From Saprospiraceae bacterium (GTDB lineage Bacteria > Bacteroidota > Bacteroidia > Chitinophagales > Saprospiraceae): a stretch of 5,178 nucleotides of DNA. The position numbers and the translations under genes are program-made. Shown in pieces: positions 1-5,106 of the stretch. The stretch spans positions 1-5,178 of the forward strand of contig JALOMF010000334.1 of assembly GCA_025455635.1 (NCBI GenBank), given 5' to 3'. The notes below the pieces were generated by a model. The model worked only from the letters and a program-made list of their open reading frames with translations, did not search any database and was not told the DNA's origin. Numbering within the stretch: the stretch's first letter is position 1; every line of letters begins with the position of its first letter.

Positions 1-1
1 A

Positions 2-2227
2 GCGGGCATCGCCTTCCTCGACATCAGCACGGGCGAACTCATGGTCAGCGAAGGCGACATGGCGTACATGGACAAGCTGCTGCAAGGCTTCAACCCCTCC
101 GAGGTCATTTTCTCGAAAGGCGCTGCGAAGCTGTTCGAGCAGCAGTTTGGCGACCGATTTTACACCTACACCCTCGACGACTGGGCCTTTTCCCACGATT
201 TTACCCAAGAAAAAATAAAGGAACATTTCGAGGTCGCTTCGCTCAAAGGCTTTGGCATCGAGCATTTAGAGCTGGCGCAAACGGCTGCCGGGGCTGCCCT
301 GCATTACCTCGCCACCACCGAAAACAAGAACCTCAAGCACATCACCGCCATCAGCCGGATACACCAGGAGAAGTACGTCTGGCTCGACCGCTTCACGGTG
401 CGCAACCTTGAACTGCTGCACAGTCCGCACGAGGGAGGCACGCCACTCATCCATATCCTCGACCAAACCGTGTCGCCGATGGGCGGGCGGCTGCTGAAGA
501 AGTGGGTGGTGCTGCCGCTGACTTCCTTGAAGGAAATCGAGGCAAGGCACGAGGTGGTTTCGTATTTTTTGCAAAACCCCGATTTGGCGGGCGAGGTGAG
601 CAGCTATATCCGGCAGATGGGCGATTTGGAGCGGCTGATTTCACGGGTTCCACTCGGTAAGATACAGCCACGGGAAGTCGTGCAATTGCGCAAGGCACTC
701 GAAGCCACCGAGCCGCTGAAAGTGCTTTTGGCTGCCTCCGGCAATGTTTTCTTCGAGAAATTGGCCGAAGGGCTGAACCCCTGCAAGACCCTCGTCAACG
801 ACATCAAACGGCAAATGGTGGACGAGCCGCCATCGCTCATCACCAAGGGCGGCTGCATCGCAGATGGCTTCCACGTAGAGCTTGACGACCTCCGCAATAC
901 CGCCCGCAACAGCCAAGCCCTGCTCGTCGGCATCCAACAAACGGAGGCCGAGCGCACGGGGATTGACAACCTCAAAATCCGCTTCCATTCCGTCGACGGC
1001 GACTACCTCGAAGAGACGAACAAGCACAAGGACAAGGGCCTCGTGCCGCCGGAATGGGTGCGCAAACAGACCCTCACCGGGGCCGAGCGCTACATCACCG
1101 ACGAACTTAAAAAACTGGAAACCAAGATATTAGGGGCCGAGGAACGGATGCAAGAACTCGAATCGCAAATCTTCGAGGCGCTGGTCTTGAGTATCAACGA
1201 GTACATACAGCCCGTGCAGCACAATGCCAGCATCGTCGCCCGGCTGGACTGTTTGCTCAGCTTCGCAAAAGTGGCCGAAAAGCACAGCTATACCCGCCCC
1301 ACGCTCGACAACAGCCAAGTGATTGACATACGGAATGGCCGCCACCCGGTCATCGAGCAGCACCTGCCGCTGGGCGAGAGCTTTGTGCCCAACGACGTTT
1401 TCCTCGACAACGAGGAGCAGCAAATCATCGTCATCACGGGCCCGAACATGAGCGGTAAGTCTGCCCTGCTGCGGCAAACGGCGCTCATCAGCCTGATGGC
1501 GCAGATGGGCAGCTTCGTGCCCGCCCAGAGCGCCCGCCTCGGCCTGATTGACAAGGTCTTCACCCGGGTGGGCGCCAGCGACAACCTCTCCGGCGGCGAG
1601 TCCACGTTCATGGTGGAAATGACGGAGACGGCCAGCATCATGAACAATATCAGCGAGCGCAGCCTCATCATCCTCGACGAAATCGGGCGGGGAACCAGCA
1701 CCTACGACGGCATCAGCATCGCCTGGAGCATCGCCGAGTACCTGCACTCGCACAACGACCTGCGCCCCAAGACGCTCTTCGCCACCCACTACCACGAGCT
1801 GAACGAACTGGCCAACAAGTTCCCCCGCATCAAGAACTTCAACGTGGCGGTGAAGGAGGTGGGCCAAAAAGTGATTTTCCTTCGGAAACTACTGCCCGGC
1901 GGCAGCCAGCACAGCTTCGGTCTCCATGTGGCGAAAATGGCCGGGATGCCCCGCAGCATCGTGGAGCGGGCGAACGATATTCTGGTGCAGTTGGAGCAGC
2001 AGCATATCGAAGCACCCGTCGGGGATGCCAAGGCTGGCCAGCCAAAGGCCAAAAAAGCCGCCACCAACGATATTTCAGCGCCGACCTACCAGTTGAGCAT
2101 ATTTGAGACGTTTGACCCGAAGGTTGGGAGGATAAAGGAGATTTTGATTGAAATGGATGTGAATACGATGACGCCTGTGGAGTGTTTGATGCGGTTGAAT
2201 GAGTTGAAAAGGTTGGCGGAGGAGTGA
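2..2227 (+). CDS. mutS: DNA mismatch repair protein MutS, 5'-truncated by window edge
   Basis: MutS recognises mismatches and small loops in newly replicated DNA and, using ATP, recruits MutL. The reading frame is open from base 2, before the first ATG at 41, so that ATG is internal; 741 residues are visible and roughly 130 are missing, including the mismatch-binding domain with its Phe-X-Glu motif. Numbering from the window edge, the connector, core/lever and clamp regions come first. The ATPase follows: Walker A GPNMSGKS at 480-487, signature SGGEST at 530-535, Walker B LIILDE at 555-560 and ATHYHE at 594-599. A helix-turn-helix region comes next, then a low-complexity linker rich in Ala, Lys and Pro. 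The C-terminal tail has QLSIF at 697-701, matching the beta-clamp-binding consensus QL[SD]LF, and a helical end like the MutS tetramerisation domain. The gene is intact to its TGA. Codon use changes sharply near base 2095: C-ending codons (GCC, CTC, GAC, AAC) give way to TTG, GAT, AAT, GTG and GAG. This tail is the segment repeated downstream. Confidence 0.97.
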   Translation, partial: AGIAFLDISTGELMVSEGDMAYMDKLLQGFNPSEVIFSKGAAKLFEQQFGDRFYTYTLDDWAFSHDFTQEKIKEHFEVASLKGFGIEHLELAQTAAGAALHYLATTENKNLKHITAISRIHQEKYVWLDRFTVRNLELLHSPHEGGTPLIHILDQTVSPMGGRLLKKWVVLPLTSLKEIEARHEVVSYFLQNPDLAGEVSSYIRQMGDLERLISRVPLGKIQPREVVQLRKALEATEPLKVLLAASGNVFFEKLAEGLNPCKTLVNDIKRQMVDEPPSLITKGGCIADGFHVELDDLRNTARNSQALLVGIQQTEAERTGIDNLKIRFHSVDGDYLEETNKHKDKGLVPPEWVRKQTLTGAERYITDELKKLETKILGAEERMQELESQIFEALVLSINEYIQPVQHNASIVARLDCLLSFAKVAEKHSYTRPTLDNSQVIDIRNGRHPVIEQHLPLGESFVPNDVFLDNEEQQIIVITGPNMSGKSALLRQTALISLMAQMGSFVPAQSARLGLIDKVFTRVGASDNLSGGESTFMVEMTETASIMNNISERSLIILDEIGRGTSTYDGISIAWSIAEYLHSHNDLRPKTLFATHYHELNELANKFPRIKNFNVAVKEVGQKVIFLRKLLPGGSQHSFGLHVAKMAGMPRSIVERANDILVQLEQQHIEAPVGDAKAGQPKAKKAATNDISAPTYQLSIFETFDPKVGRIKEILIEMDVNTMTPVECLMRLNELKRLAEE
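2041..2227 (+). repeat. mutS-tail direct repeat, copy 1 (the functional 3' end of mutS)
   Basis: This is the last 187 bp of mutS, encoding the end of the linker, the QLSIF clamp motif (2090-2104) and the C-terminal helical domain. It recurs in the same orientation at 3131-3317 (ungapped, about 90% identical), in part at 4200-4265 (about 82% against copy 2) and in part at 4366-4413 (39 of 41 bases over 4373-4413 against copy 1, plus a short 5' piece with a one-base deletion). From about 2100 on this segment is very poor in C on the plus strand compared with the rest of mutS. Alignments were done by eye. Confidence 0.93.
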
Positions 2228-2236
2228 AAATGCAGG

Positions 2237-2267
2237 CTTGGTCACCTCAAAAATATTGCCGACCAAG
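2237..2267. other. 7-bp perfect inverted repeat just after mutS
   Basis: CTTGGTC (2237-2243) is the exact reverse complement of GACCAAG (2261-2267), separated by a 17-base A/T-rich spacer, and it starts 9 bases after the mutS stop. No T-run follows directly, so a canonical intrinsic terminator is unlikely. It could be a weak RNA hairpin or a binding site for a dimeric regulator ahead of xisH. A 7-bp match of this kind can also arise by chance. Confidence 0.3.
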
Positions 2268-2290
2268 TACAAAACATCACCTTTGGTTTT

Positions 2291-2298
2291 TAACTTTG
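2291..2298 (+). promoter_or_regulatory. Candidate Bacteroidota-type -7 box ahead of xisH
   Basis: TAACTTTG matches the TAnnTTTG -7 consensus of the Bacteroidota primary sigma factor and lies about 43 bp before the xisH ATG, leaving a leader of roughly 35-40 nt. No good -33 TTG motif sits at the expected distance, so the match is partial. If real, it would let xisHI be transcribed independently of mutS. Confidence 0.35.
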
Positions 2299-2341
2299 TT
2301 GAAAATCAACTTAGTGAAACTGAAGTATTCATTGAAACAAT

Positions 2342-2755
2342 ATGGCAAAGGATTTATTTCACGAGAATTGCAAGAAGGCGCTTGAAGCCGATGGCTGGAT
2401 TATTACGCACGACCCGCTCCGGCTTAAATCAGGCAAGGTTCGGGTAGAAGTTGACCTTGGGGCAGAAAAACTGATAGCTGCGGAAAAGGATAACGAAAAG
2501 ATTGCCATTGAAATCAAAAGTTTCATCAGCCCTTCACCCGTCAACGATTTTGAGGATGCCTATGGCCAATTCATGCTGTATCGCCACATCCTGCGAAAAA
2601 ACGAGCCTGAAAGAAAACTTTTCTTGGCAGTGCCTGTACTTATTTACGATTCTTTCTTTCAGCGGCCGCTCATTTTGGAAATTGTGGAAGAAGAATCCAT
2701 CAACTTATTGGTTTTCAACCCGTTCGATAATAAAATCGTCCTATGGAAAAAATAG
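2342..2755 (+). CDS. xisH: XisH family protein (fdxN element excision controlling factor type)
   Basis: This 137-residue protein is full length for the XisH family. XisH was first described in Anabaena as one of the factors needed, with XisI and the recombinase XisF, for developmental excision of the fdxN element. Known XisH structures have a restriction-endonuclease-like fold. The sequence fits: a helical N-terminus (MAKDLFHENCKKALEADGW), then VEVDLGAEKLIAAEKDNEKI with Asp38, then AIEIKSF with Glu57 and Lys59, the spacing of a PD-(D/E)XK core (D-X18-EXK). Whether it cuts DNA is not known from the sequence. The ATG at 2342 gives the typical MAKD-type start, and no clear Shine-Dalgarno is present. 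The 3' end overlaps xisI by 13 bases, so the two are surely co-transcribed and probably translationally coupled. Base composition is clearly lower in GC than the mutS body. Many XisH/XisI pairs occur far from any fdxN-like element, so a role in excision here is inference. Confidence 0.92.
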   Translation: MAKDLFHENCKKALEADGWIITHDPLRLKSGKVRVEVDLGAEKLIAAEKDNEKIAIEIKSFISPSPVNDFEDAYGQFMLYRHILRKNEPERKLFLAVPVLIYDSFFQRPLILEIVEEESINLLVFNPFDNKIVLWKK

Positions 2756-3081
2756 TAAAGTACCGTCAAATCATCCGTCAAACCCTAACGGAATATGCAG
2801 CCCCGCCTACTACCGACCCGGAAGCACCACAAGAACAGCTTTTGTTCGATGAGGAACATGACCATTACCAAATCATGGCAGTAGGTTGGGAGGGCGACCA
2901 GCGGGTTTATTTTACCATCCTCCACCTTGACATACTGAACGGCAAAATCCGAATACAAGAAAACAACTCAGACTTTGACATAGCCGAAAAATTGGAGTCC
3001 TTGGGTATTCCCAAAACCGATATTGTACTGGCATTACACGCCCCTTCCATGCGGAAATTTTCAGATTATGCATTGATGTGA
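2743..3081 (+). CDS. xisI: XisI family protein, partner of XisH
   Basis: This 112-residue protein matches the XisI family along its whole length: an N-terminal helix (MEKIVKYRQIIRQTLTEYA), a central acidic stretch with DHYQIMAVGW, the strand VYFTILHLDILNGKIRIQEN, then an IAEKLESLGIPKTDIVLALH segment and a short C-terminus ending near YALM. XisI is a small soluble alpha/beta protein found almost always next to XisH and was originally described as an excision-control factor for the Anabaena fdxN element. Its biochemical activity is not established. The start lies inside the end of xisH in another frame, so no separate promoter is expected. Fifty bases separate its stop from the second mutS-tail copy, with no obvious terminator hairpin. 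No recombinase of the XisF type is present in the window. Confidence 0.92.
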   Translation: MEKIVKYRQIIRQTLTEYAAPPTTDPEAPQEQLLFDEEHDHYQIMAVGWEGDQRVYFTILHLDILNGKIRIQENNSDFDIAEKLESLGIPKTDIVLALHAPSMRKFSDYALM

Positions 3082-3130
3082 GTTGGCTGTTTAGCGGCGA
3101 CTTCTAATGCATTTCCTTGTATCGGGCAAC

Positions 3131-3317
3131 GCCAACGGCCATGAAAGCCGCCACCAACGATATTTCAGCGCCGACCTACCAGTTGAGCATTTTCGAGACC
3201 TTTGACCCGAAAGTGGGTAAGATAAAGGAGATTTTGATAGAAATGGACGTGAATACAATGACGCCCGTGGAGTGTTTGATGCGGTTGAATGAGTTGAAGC
3301 GGTTGCCGGAGGAGTAG
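3131..3317 (+). pseudogene. Displaced second copy of the mutS 3' end (copy 2)
   Basis: This segment aligns to mutS 2041-2227 with no gaps and 19 mismatches in 187 bp (counted by eye). It encodes the same tail, including QLSIF (3180-3194) and the final helical domain. From KAATND on, only two residues differ over 57 (Arg to Lys, and Ala to Pro near the end), while 12 differences are synonymous; the stop is TAG instead of TGA. That pattern means both tails diverged under protein-level selection, so copy 2 was probably once the working end of a mutS gene. It now lacks the rest of MutS. An ATG at 3141 (where copy 1 has a Lys codon) or an in-frame TTG at 3117 could start a free-standing peptide of 58 or 66 residues with the clamp-binding motif, but no ribosome-binding site is evident and expression is doubtful. 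Confidence 0.9.
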
Positions 3318-3364
3318 GCCTTAGTTTGAACACTTCGCCGTTTAACCTCAAAGATATCTACTGC

Positions 3365-3883
3365 TCAGAATATTCTGCCAAGTGAAGCTATAGCAATTAG
3401 TGCTGCAATCATTGTAAACAAGAATGTGAAAAGCGACGCAATTAGAACTATTTTAGCTATTATTTTAGACTTTCTATTTTCATTGCCAAATACCACTACA
3501 AATGCTAGAACGATACCCGCTATGAACAAAATAGATGATATCACTGATATGAAAATAATATTGTTTATCCCACCAATAACTCCCAAAAGGATAGCTCCTA
3601 AAAAGAGTAACAGGCTTAGGACAGATAGTTTGCTTGGTTTTTTATCTGTGTCAAAATGCTTTTTGTATGAACGTCTATGTGATTTTGCCCTGTATTTAAC
3701 CTTTGAATCTTTAATCCAGCTGATGTTTATTTCATGTTTAATGCTATTTGTTGCAATTTGGGGAGCAGGGTTTATTAAGTCATTTCCCATGTGTTTAATA
3801 ACTGCTTGAGCAGGCATGGCCCAAAATAGCAAAAGAAGAAACAATAATCTAAATAGAAATGTGGTAGTATAGGTATTTTTCAT
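3365..3883 (-). CDS. Small membrane protein with signal peptide and three hydrophobic helices, function unknown
   Basis: I do not recognise a named family for this 172-residue protein. Residues 1-27 look like a signal peptide (basic start, Leu/Phe-rich core, cleavage plausible after AQA). Residues 28-85 are hydrophilic and strongly basic (KVKYRAKSHRRSYKKH). Three hydrophobic segments follow at about 86-107, 109-134 and 141-166. Between the second and third lies the polar loop FGNENRKSK. The C-terminal part is clearly related to the protein encoded at 4456-4968, which has FGDENRKSK in the same place and the same signal-linker-helices order, so the two are paralogues. The gene is strongly A/T-rich compared with mutS, which suggests separate origin. 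It starts 9 bp after the stop of the DUF433 gene on the same strand, so the two likely form an operon. Its 3' end lies 47 bp from mutS-tail copy 2, convergent with xisHI. Confidence 0.8.
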   Translation of the reverse strand: MKNTYTTTFLFRLLFLLLLFWAMPAQAVIKHMGNDLINPAPQIATNSIKHEINISWIKDSKVKYRAKSHRRSYKKHFDTDKKPSKLSVLSLLLFLGAILLGVIGGINNIIFISVISSILFIAGIVLAFVVVFGNENRKSKIIAKIVLIASLFTFLFTMIAALIAIASLGRIF

Positions 3884-3892
3884 TGATAGTGG

Positions 3893-4132
3893 TTATACTG
3901 CAAGCCACAATGGATGATTATTCTCGTTATTTAAAGTTCCAGCCGCATATTGAAGGCAACTCAAAATCCCCTCCCTCGTCAAATGCGGGTAAGACACCAG
4001 CAACTCCTCTAAGCTCTGTCCATAGCCCAACCTTTCTACGATAAGCTCAACGGTTATGCGGGTTCCTTTGATGACTGGCTTCCCTAGCATGATGGCCGGG
4101 TCGCTGTGGATGTATTCTTGCCATTTTTCCAT
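3893..4132 (-). CDS. DUF433 family protein (VapB-like antitoxin type), apparently without its usual toxin
   Basis: This 79-residue protein carries the DUF433 pattern: a YIHSDPAIMLGKPVIKGTRI start, an ITVELIVERLGYGQSLEELL helix pair, then SYPHLTREGILSCLQYAA, which resembles a small helical DNA-binding fold. DUF433 proteins are commonly found beside a PIN-like DUF5615 gene and are treated as the antitoxin of such pairs. Here no DUF5615 gene follows; the next gene downstream is the membrane protein, 9 bp away. The start at 4132 is chosen because homology begins at MEKWQEYI. A longer ORF begins at 4279, but its extra N-terminus is the antisense reading of mutS-tail copy 3 and resembles the antisense reading of mutS itself, so it is not coding. 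No clear Shine-Dalgarno is seen. Possible roles are DNA-binding regulator of its own operon or orphaned antitoxin. Confidence 0.85.
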   Translation of the reverse strand: MEKWQEYIHSDPAIMLGKPVIKGTRITVELIVERLGYGQSLEELLVSYPHLTREGILSCLQYAAGTLNNENNHPLWLAV

Positions 4133-4199
4133 GTTGGTTGGTATCGAATTTGACAAAAAACTACTCAAAGCGTTTGGAAGTTCAAAGCAAAGTGAATGG

Positions 4200-4265
4200 A
4201 AATGGACGTGAACTCGACGACGCCGATGGCATGTTTGATGCGGTTGAATGCGTAAAAGCGGTTGG
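4200..4265 (+). repeat. mutS-tail direct repeat, copy 3 (decayed)
   Basis: Against copy 2 (3241-3306) this stretch matches 54 of 66 bases without gaps, with perfect 10-base blocks such as AAATGGACGT and GCGGTTGAAT. Read in the mutS frame from 4199 it gives EMDVNSTTPMACLMRLNA and then a TAA, against EMDVNTMTPVECLMRLNE in mutS, so it is a dead fragment. It shares GACGTGAA and AAGCGGTTG with copy 2 where copy 1 differs, so it is closer to copy 2 at those points. Weaker similarity (about 17 of 28 bases) may extend upstream to about 4172. It lies upstream of the DUF433 start, on the opposite strand sense. Confidence 0.85.
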
Positions 4266-4271
4266 CCTCGG

Positions 4272-4362
4272 CGTAACACGGACTGTTAGTCCGTGCTTTC
4301 GCAAGAACGGATTGGCTGTAATTTGGGAAGCGGAAAAGCACGGTCTGGCAGACCGTGTTACG
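4272..4362. repeat. REP/BIME-like palindromic element between mutS-tail copies 3 and 4
   Basis: Two hairpins face each other as an imperfect inverted repeat. The left one has stem CACGGACT (4277-4284), loop GTT and AGTCCGTG (4288-4295). The right one has stem CACGGTCT (4339-4346), loop GGC and AGACCGTG (4350-4357). The right stem keeps its pairing although it differs from the left at paired positions, a compensatory change. The outer parts also mirror each other: CGTAACACGG at 4272-4281 against CCGTGTTACG at 4353-4362. The arms are about 30 bp with a 27-bp centre. This is the architecture of bacterial interspersed REP pairs mobilised by REP-associated tyrosine transposases, or of a small MITE. 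No transposase is present here. A bidirectional terminator is another possible role, though neither hairpin is followed by a T-run. Confidence 0.75.
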
Positions 4363-4365
4363 TTC

Positions 4366-4413
4366 GTGAATCGATGACGCCTGTGGAGTGTTTAATGTGG
4401 TTGAATGAGTTGA
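4366..4413 (+). repeat. mutS-tail direct repeat, copy 4 (short)
   Basis: Bases 4373-4413 match mutS 2167-2207 at 39 of 41 positions. The preceding GTGAAT (4366-4371) matches mutS 2159-2164 with one base deleted in between, which breaks the frame. Read from the ATG at 4374, the segment encodes MTPVECLMWLNEL, differing from MutS at one residue (Arg to Trp), after which similarity stops. At the CCT codon it agrees with copy 1 where copy 2 has CCC, so copies 3 and 4 do not simply descend from copy 2 together. It begins four bases after the palindromic element and ends about 40 bp before the 3' end of the minus-strand gene at 4456. Confidence 0.88.
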
Positions 4414-4455
4414 TTTCTGAAGAAGCGTTTAGCAGCATATCAGTTGCTATCACTA

Positions 4456-4968
4456 TCAAATCAAGATAAGTGCGACTAGCCCAACCACCAGTAGTGTAAT
4501 AAGCACCATAATGCCTGTAACCCAAAGAACTGCCTTGGCATAGGCTTTTGATTTACGGTTTTCATCCCCAAACAATACAATAAATGCCAGTACAATGCTC
4601 GCCAAGAACGCCAAAGAAACAATACCGCCAATCACTGCCGAGGCCATTGCCACGGCATTGGCGAGCATGCTCAAACCTAAGCTGCCAAGAAAAAGGTAAA
4701 GGGACGCTTTTGCAAGGGTACTGGCTTTTTCACCTTCCAAGAATGCTCCGAACTGCGTGAATTTCGCCCTGAAAAAATCCTTGACTCGCTTTCCAAACTT
4801 GGAAGCTCGATGCTTGAATCCATTTCCTTTTTTCGTTTTTATGGTGGTGGCACACTGGTAGCTGCTTTGGTTTGCGTTAGAAATTGCAGCAAAAGCAGGA
4901 GAAATCGTTTGTCCGCACAGTAAGCACAAGACAATAAAAAGGGCGTAGTGGGTAATTTTTGATTTCAT
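4456..4968 (-). CDS. Small membrane protein, paralogue of the one at 3365-3883, function unknown
   Basis: This 170-residue protein has a signal-peptide-like N-terminus (MKSKITHYALFIVLCLLCGQ, cleavage plausible after AFA near residue 27). A basic hydrophilic linker follows (residues 28-80, with KTKKGNGFKHRASKFGKRVK), then three hydrophobic segments at about 86-108, 110-134 and 143-170. The polar loop FGDENRKSK between the last two helices matches FGNENRKSK in the protein at 3365-3883, and the flanking IVLAF and AKAVL/AKIVL stretches also agree. The two are therefore divergent paralogues sitting in different repeat-bounded units. The cysteine in LLCGQ does not fit a lipobox well. The gene is less A/T-rich than its paralogue. 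No DUF433 gene lies upstream of it. The predicted layout (short exported basic part, three helices) gives no specific function. Confidence 0.8.
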   Translation of the reverse strand: MKSKITHYALFIVLCLLCGQTISPAFAAISNANQSSYQCATTIKTKKGNGFKHRASKFGKRVKDFFRAKFTQFGAFLEGEKASTLAKASLYLFLGSLGLSMLANAVAMASAVIGGIVSLAFLASIVLAFIVLFGDENRKSKAYAKAVLWVTGIMVLITLLVVGLVALILI

Positions 4969-4996
4969 GTTGAAGAAATGTTTTTGAAGCTGTGGG

Positions 4997-5004
4997 CGAA
5001 TTTA
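4997..5004 (-). promoter_or_regulatory. Weak candidate -7 box for the minus-strand membrane gene
   Basis: On the minus strand this reads TAAATTCG, one base away from the TAnnTTTG consensus, about 28 bp before the ATG at 4968. A TTG lies upstream with a spacer of about 23 bp, a little longer than usual. This is the best candidate in the upstream region but could easily be chance. Confidence 0.22.
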
Positions 5005-5106
5005 TGGTTTATGGCTTTTTGAGAAAGCAAGTAGTTGACAAATTGCTTGTTTCCCCGTTGGCGGATGTGTTCTTTATTCTCCAATTCAAGCAGCCACTAA
5101 AAATTA

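Noticed and set aside
1130..1867. A 245-codon open frame on the minus strand inside mutS
   Set aside because: It is opposite the conserved ATPase region of mutS, has a low-complexity composition typical of antisense GC-rich codons, and shows no recognisable domain.
2238..2447. A plus-strand open frame overlapping the start of xisH
   Set aside because: It runs through the intergenic region into xisH in another frame and has no recognisable domain. The XisH start at 2342 is well supported.
2041..3317. Template/variable repeat pair of a diversity-generating retroelement
   Set aside because: The differences between the two long copies are mostly synonymous and not concentrated at adenines, and there is no reverse transcriptase in the window.
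2245..3356. Short similarity after the two tails (CCTCAAA then ATAT at 2245-2255 and 3346-3356) as a shared flank or core site
   Set aside because: Only about 12 of 14 A/T-rich bases agree, and the distance from the stop codon differs (18 versus 29 bases), so chance is likely.
3893..4279. A longer 128-residue reading of the DUF433 gene starting at 4279 on the minus strand
   Set aside because: The extra 49 residues are the antisense reading of mutS-tail copy 3, and they resemble the antisense reading of mutS at 2075-2272. DUF433 homology begins at the Met at 4132.
4138..4377. A plus-strand open frame across tail copy 3 and the palindromes
   Set aside because: It reads the mutS-tail fragment out of frame and continues through the hairpins, so it has no protein-level support.
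2041..4413. CRISPR-like array
   Set aside because: The repeats are long, coding-derived, unequal in length and spaced by whole genes, with no regular short repeat-spacer pattern and no cas genes.
3088..4439. GTTTAGC(A/G)GC found near 3090 and near 4427 as a possible unit-end motif
   Set aside because: The match is about 9 of 10 bases with nothing conserved around it, and it lies at non-equivalent positions relative to the tail copies.
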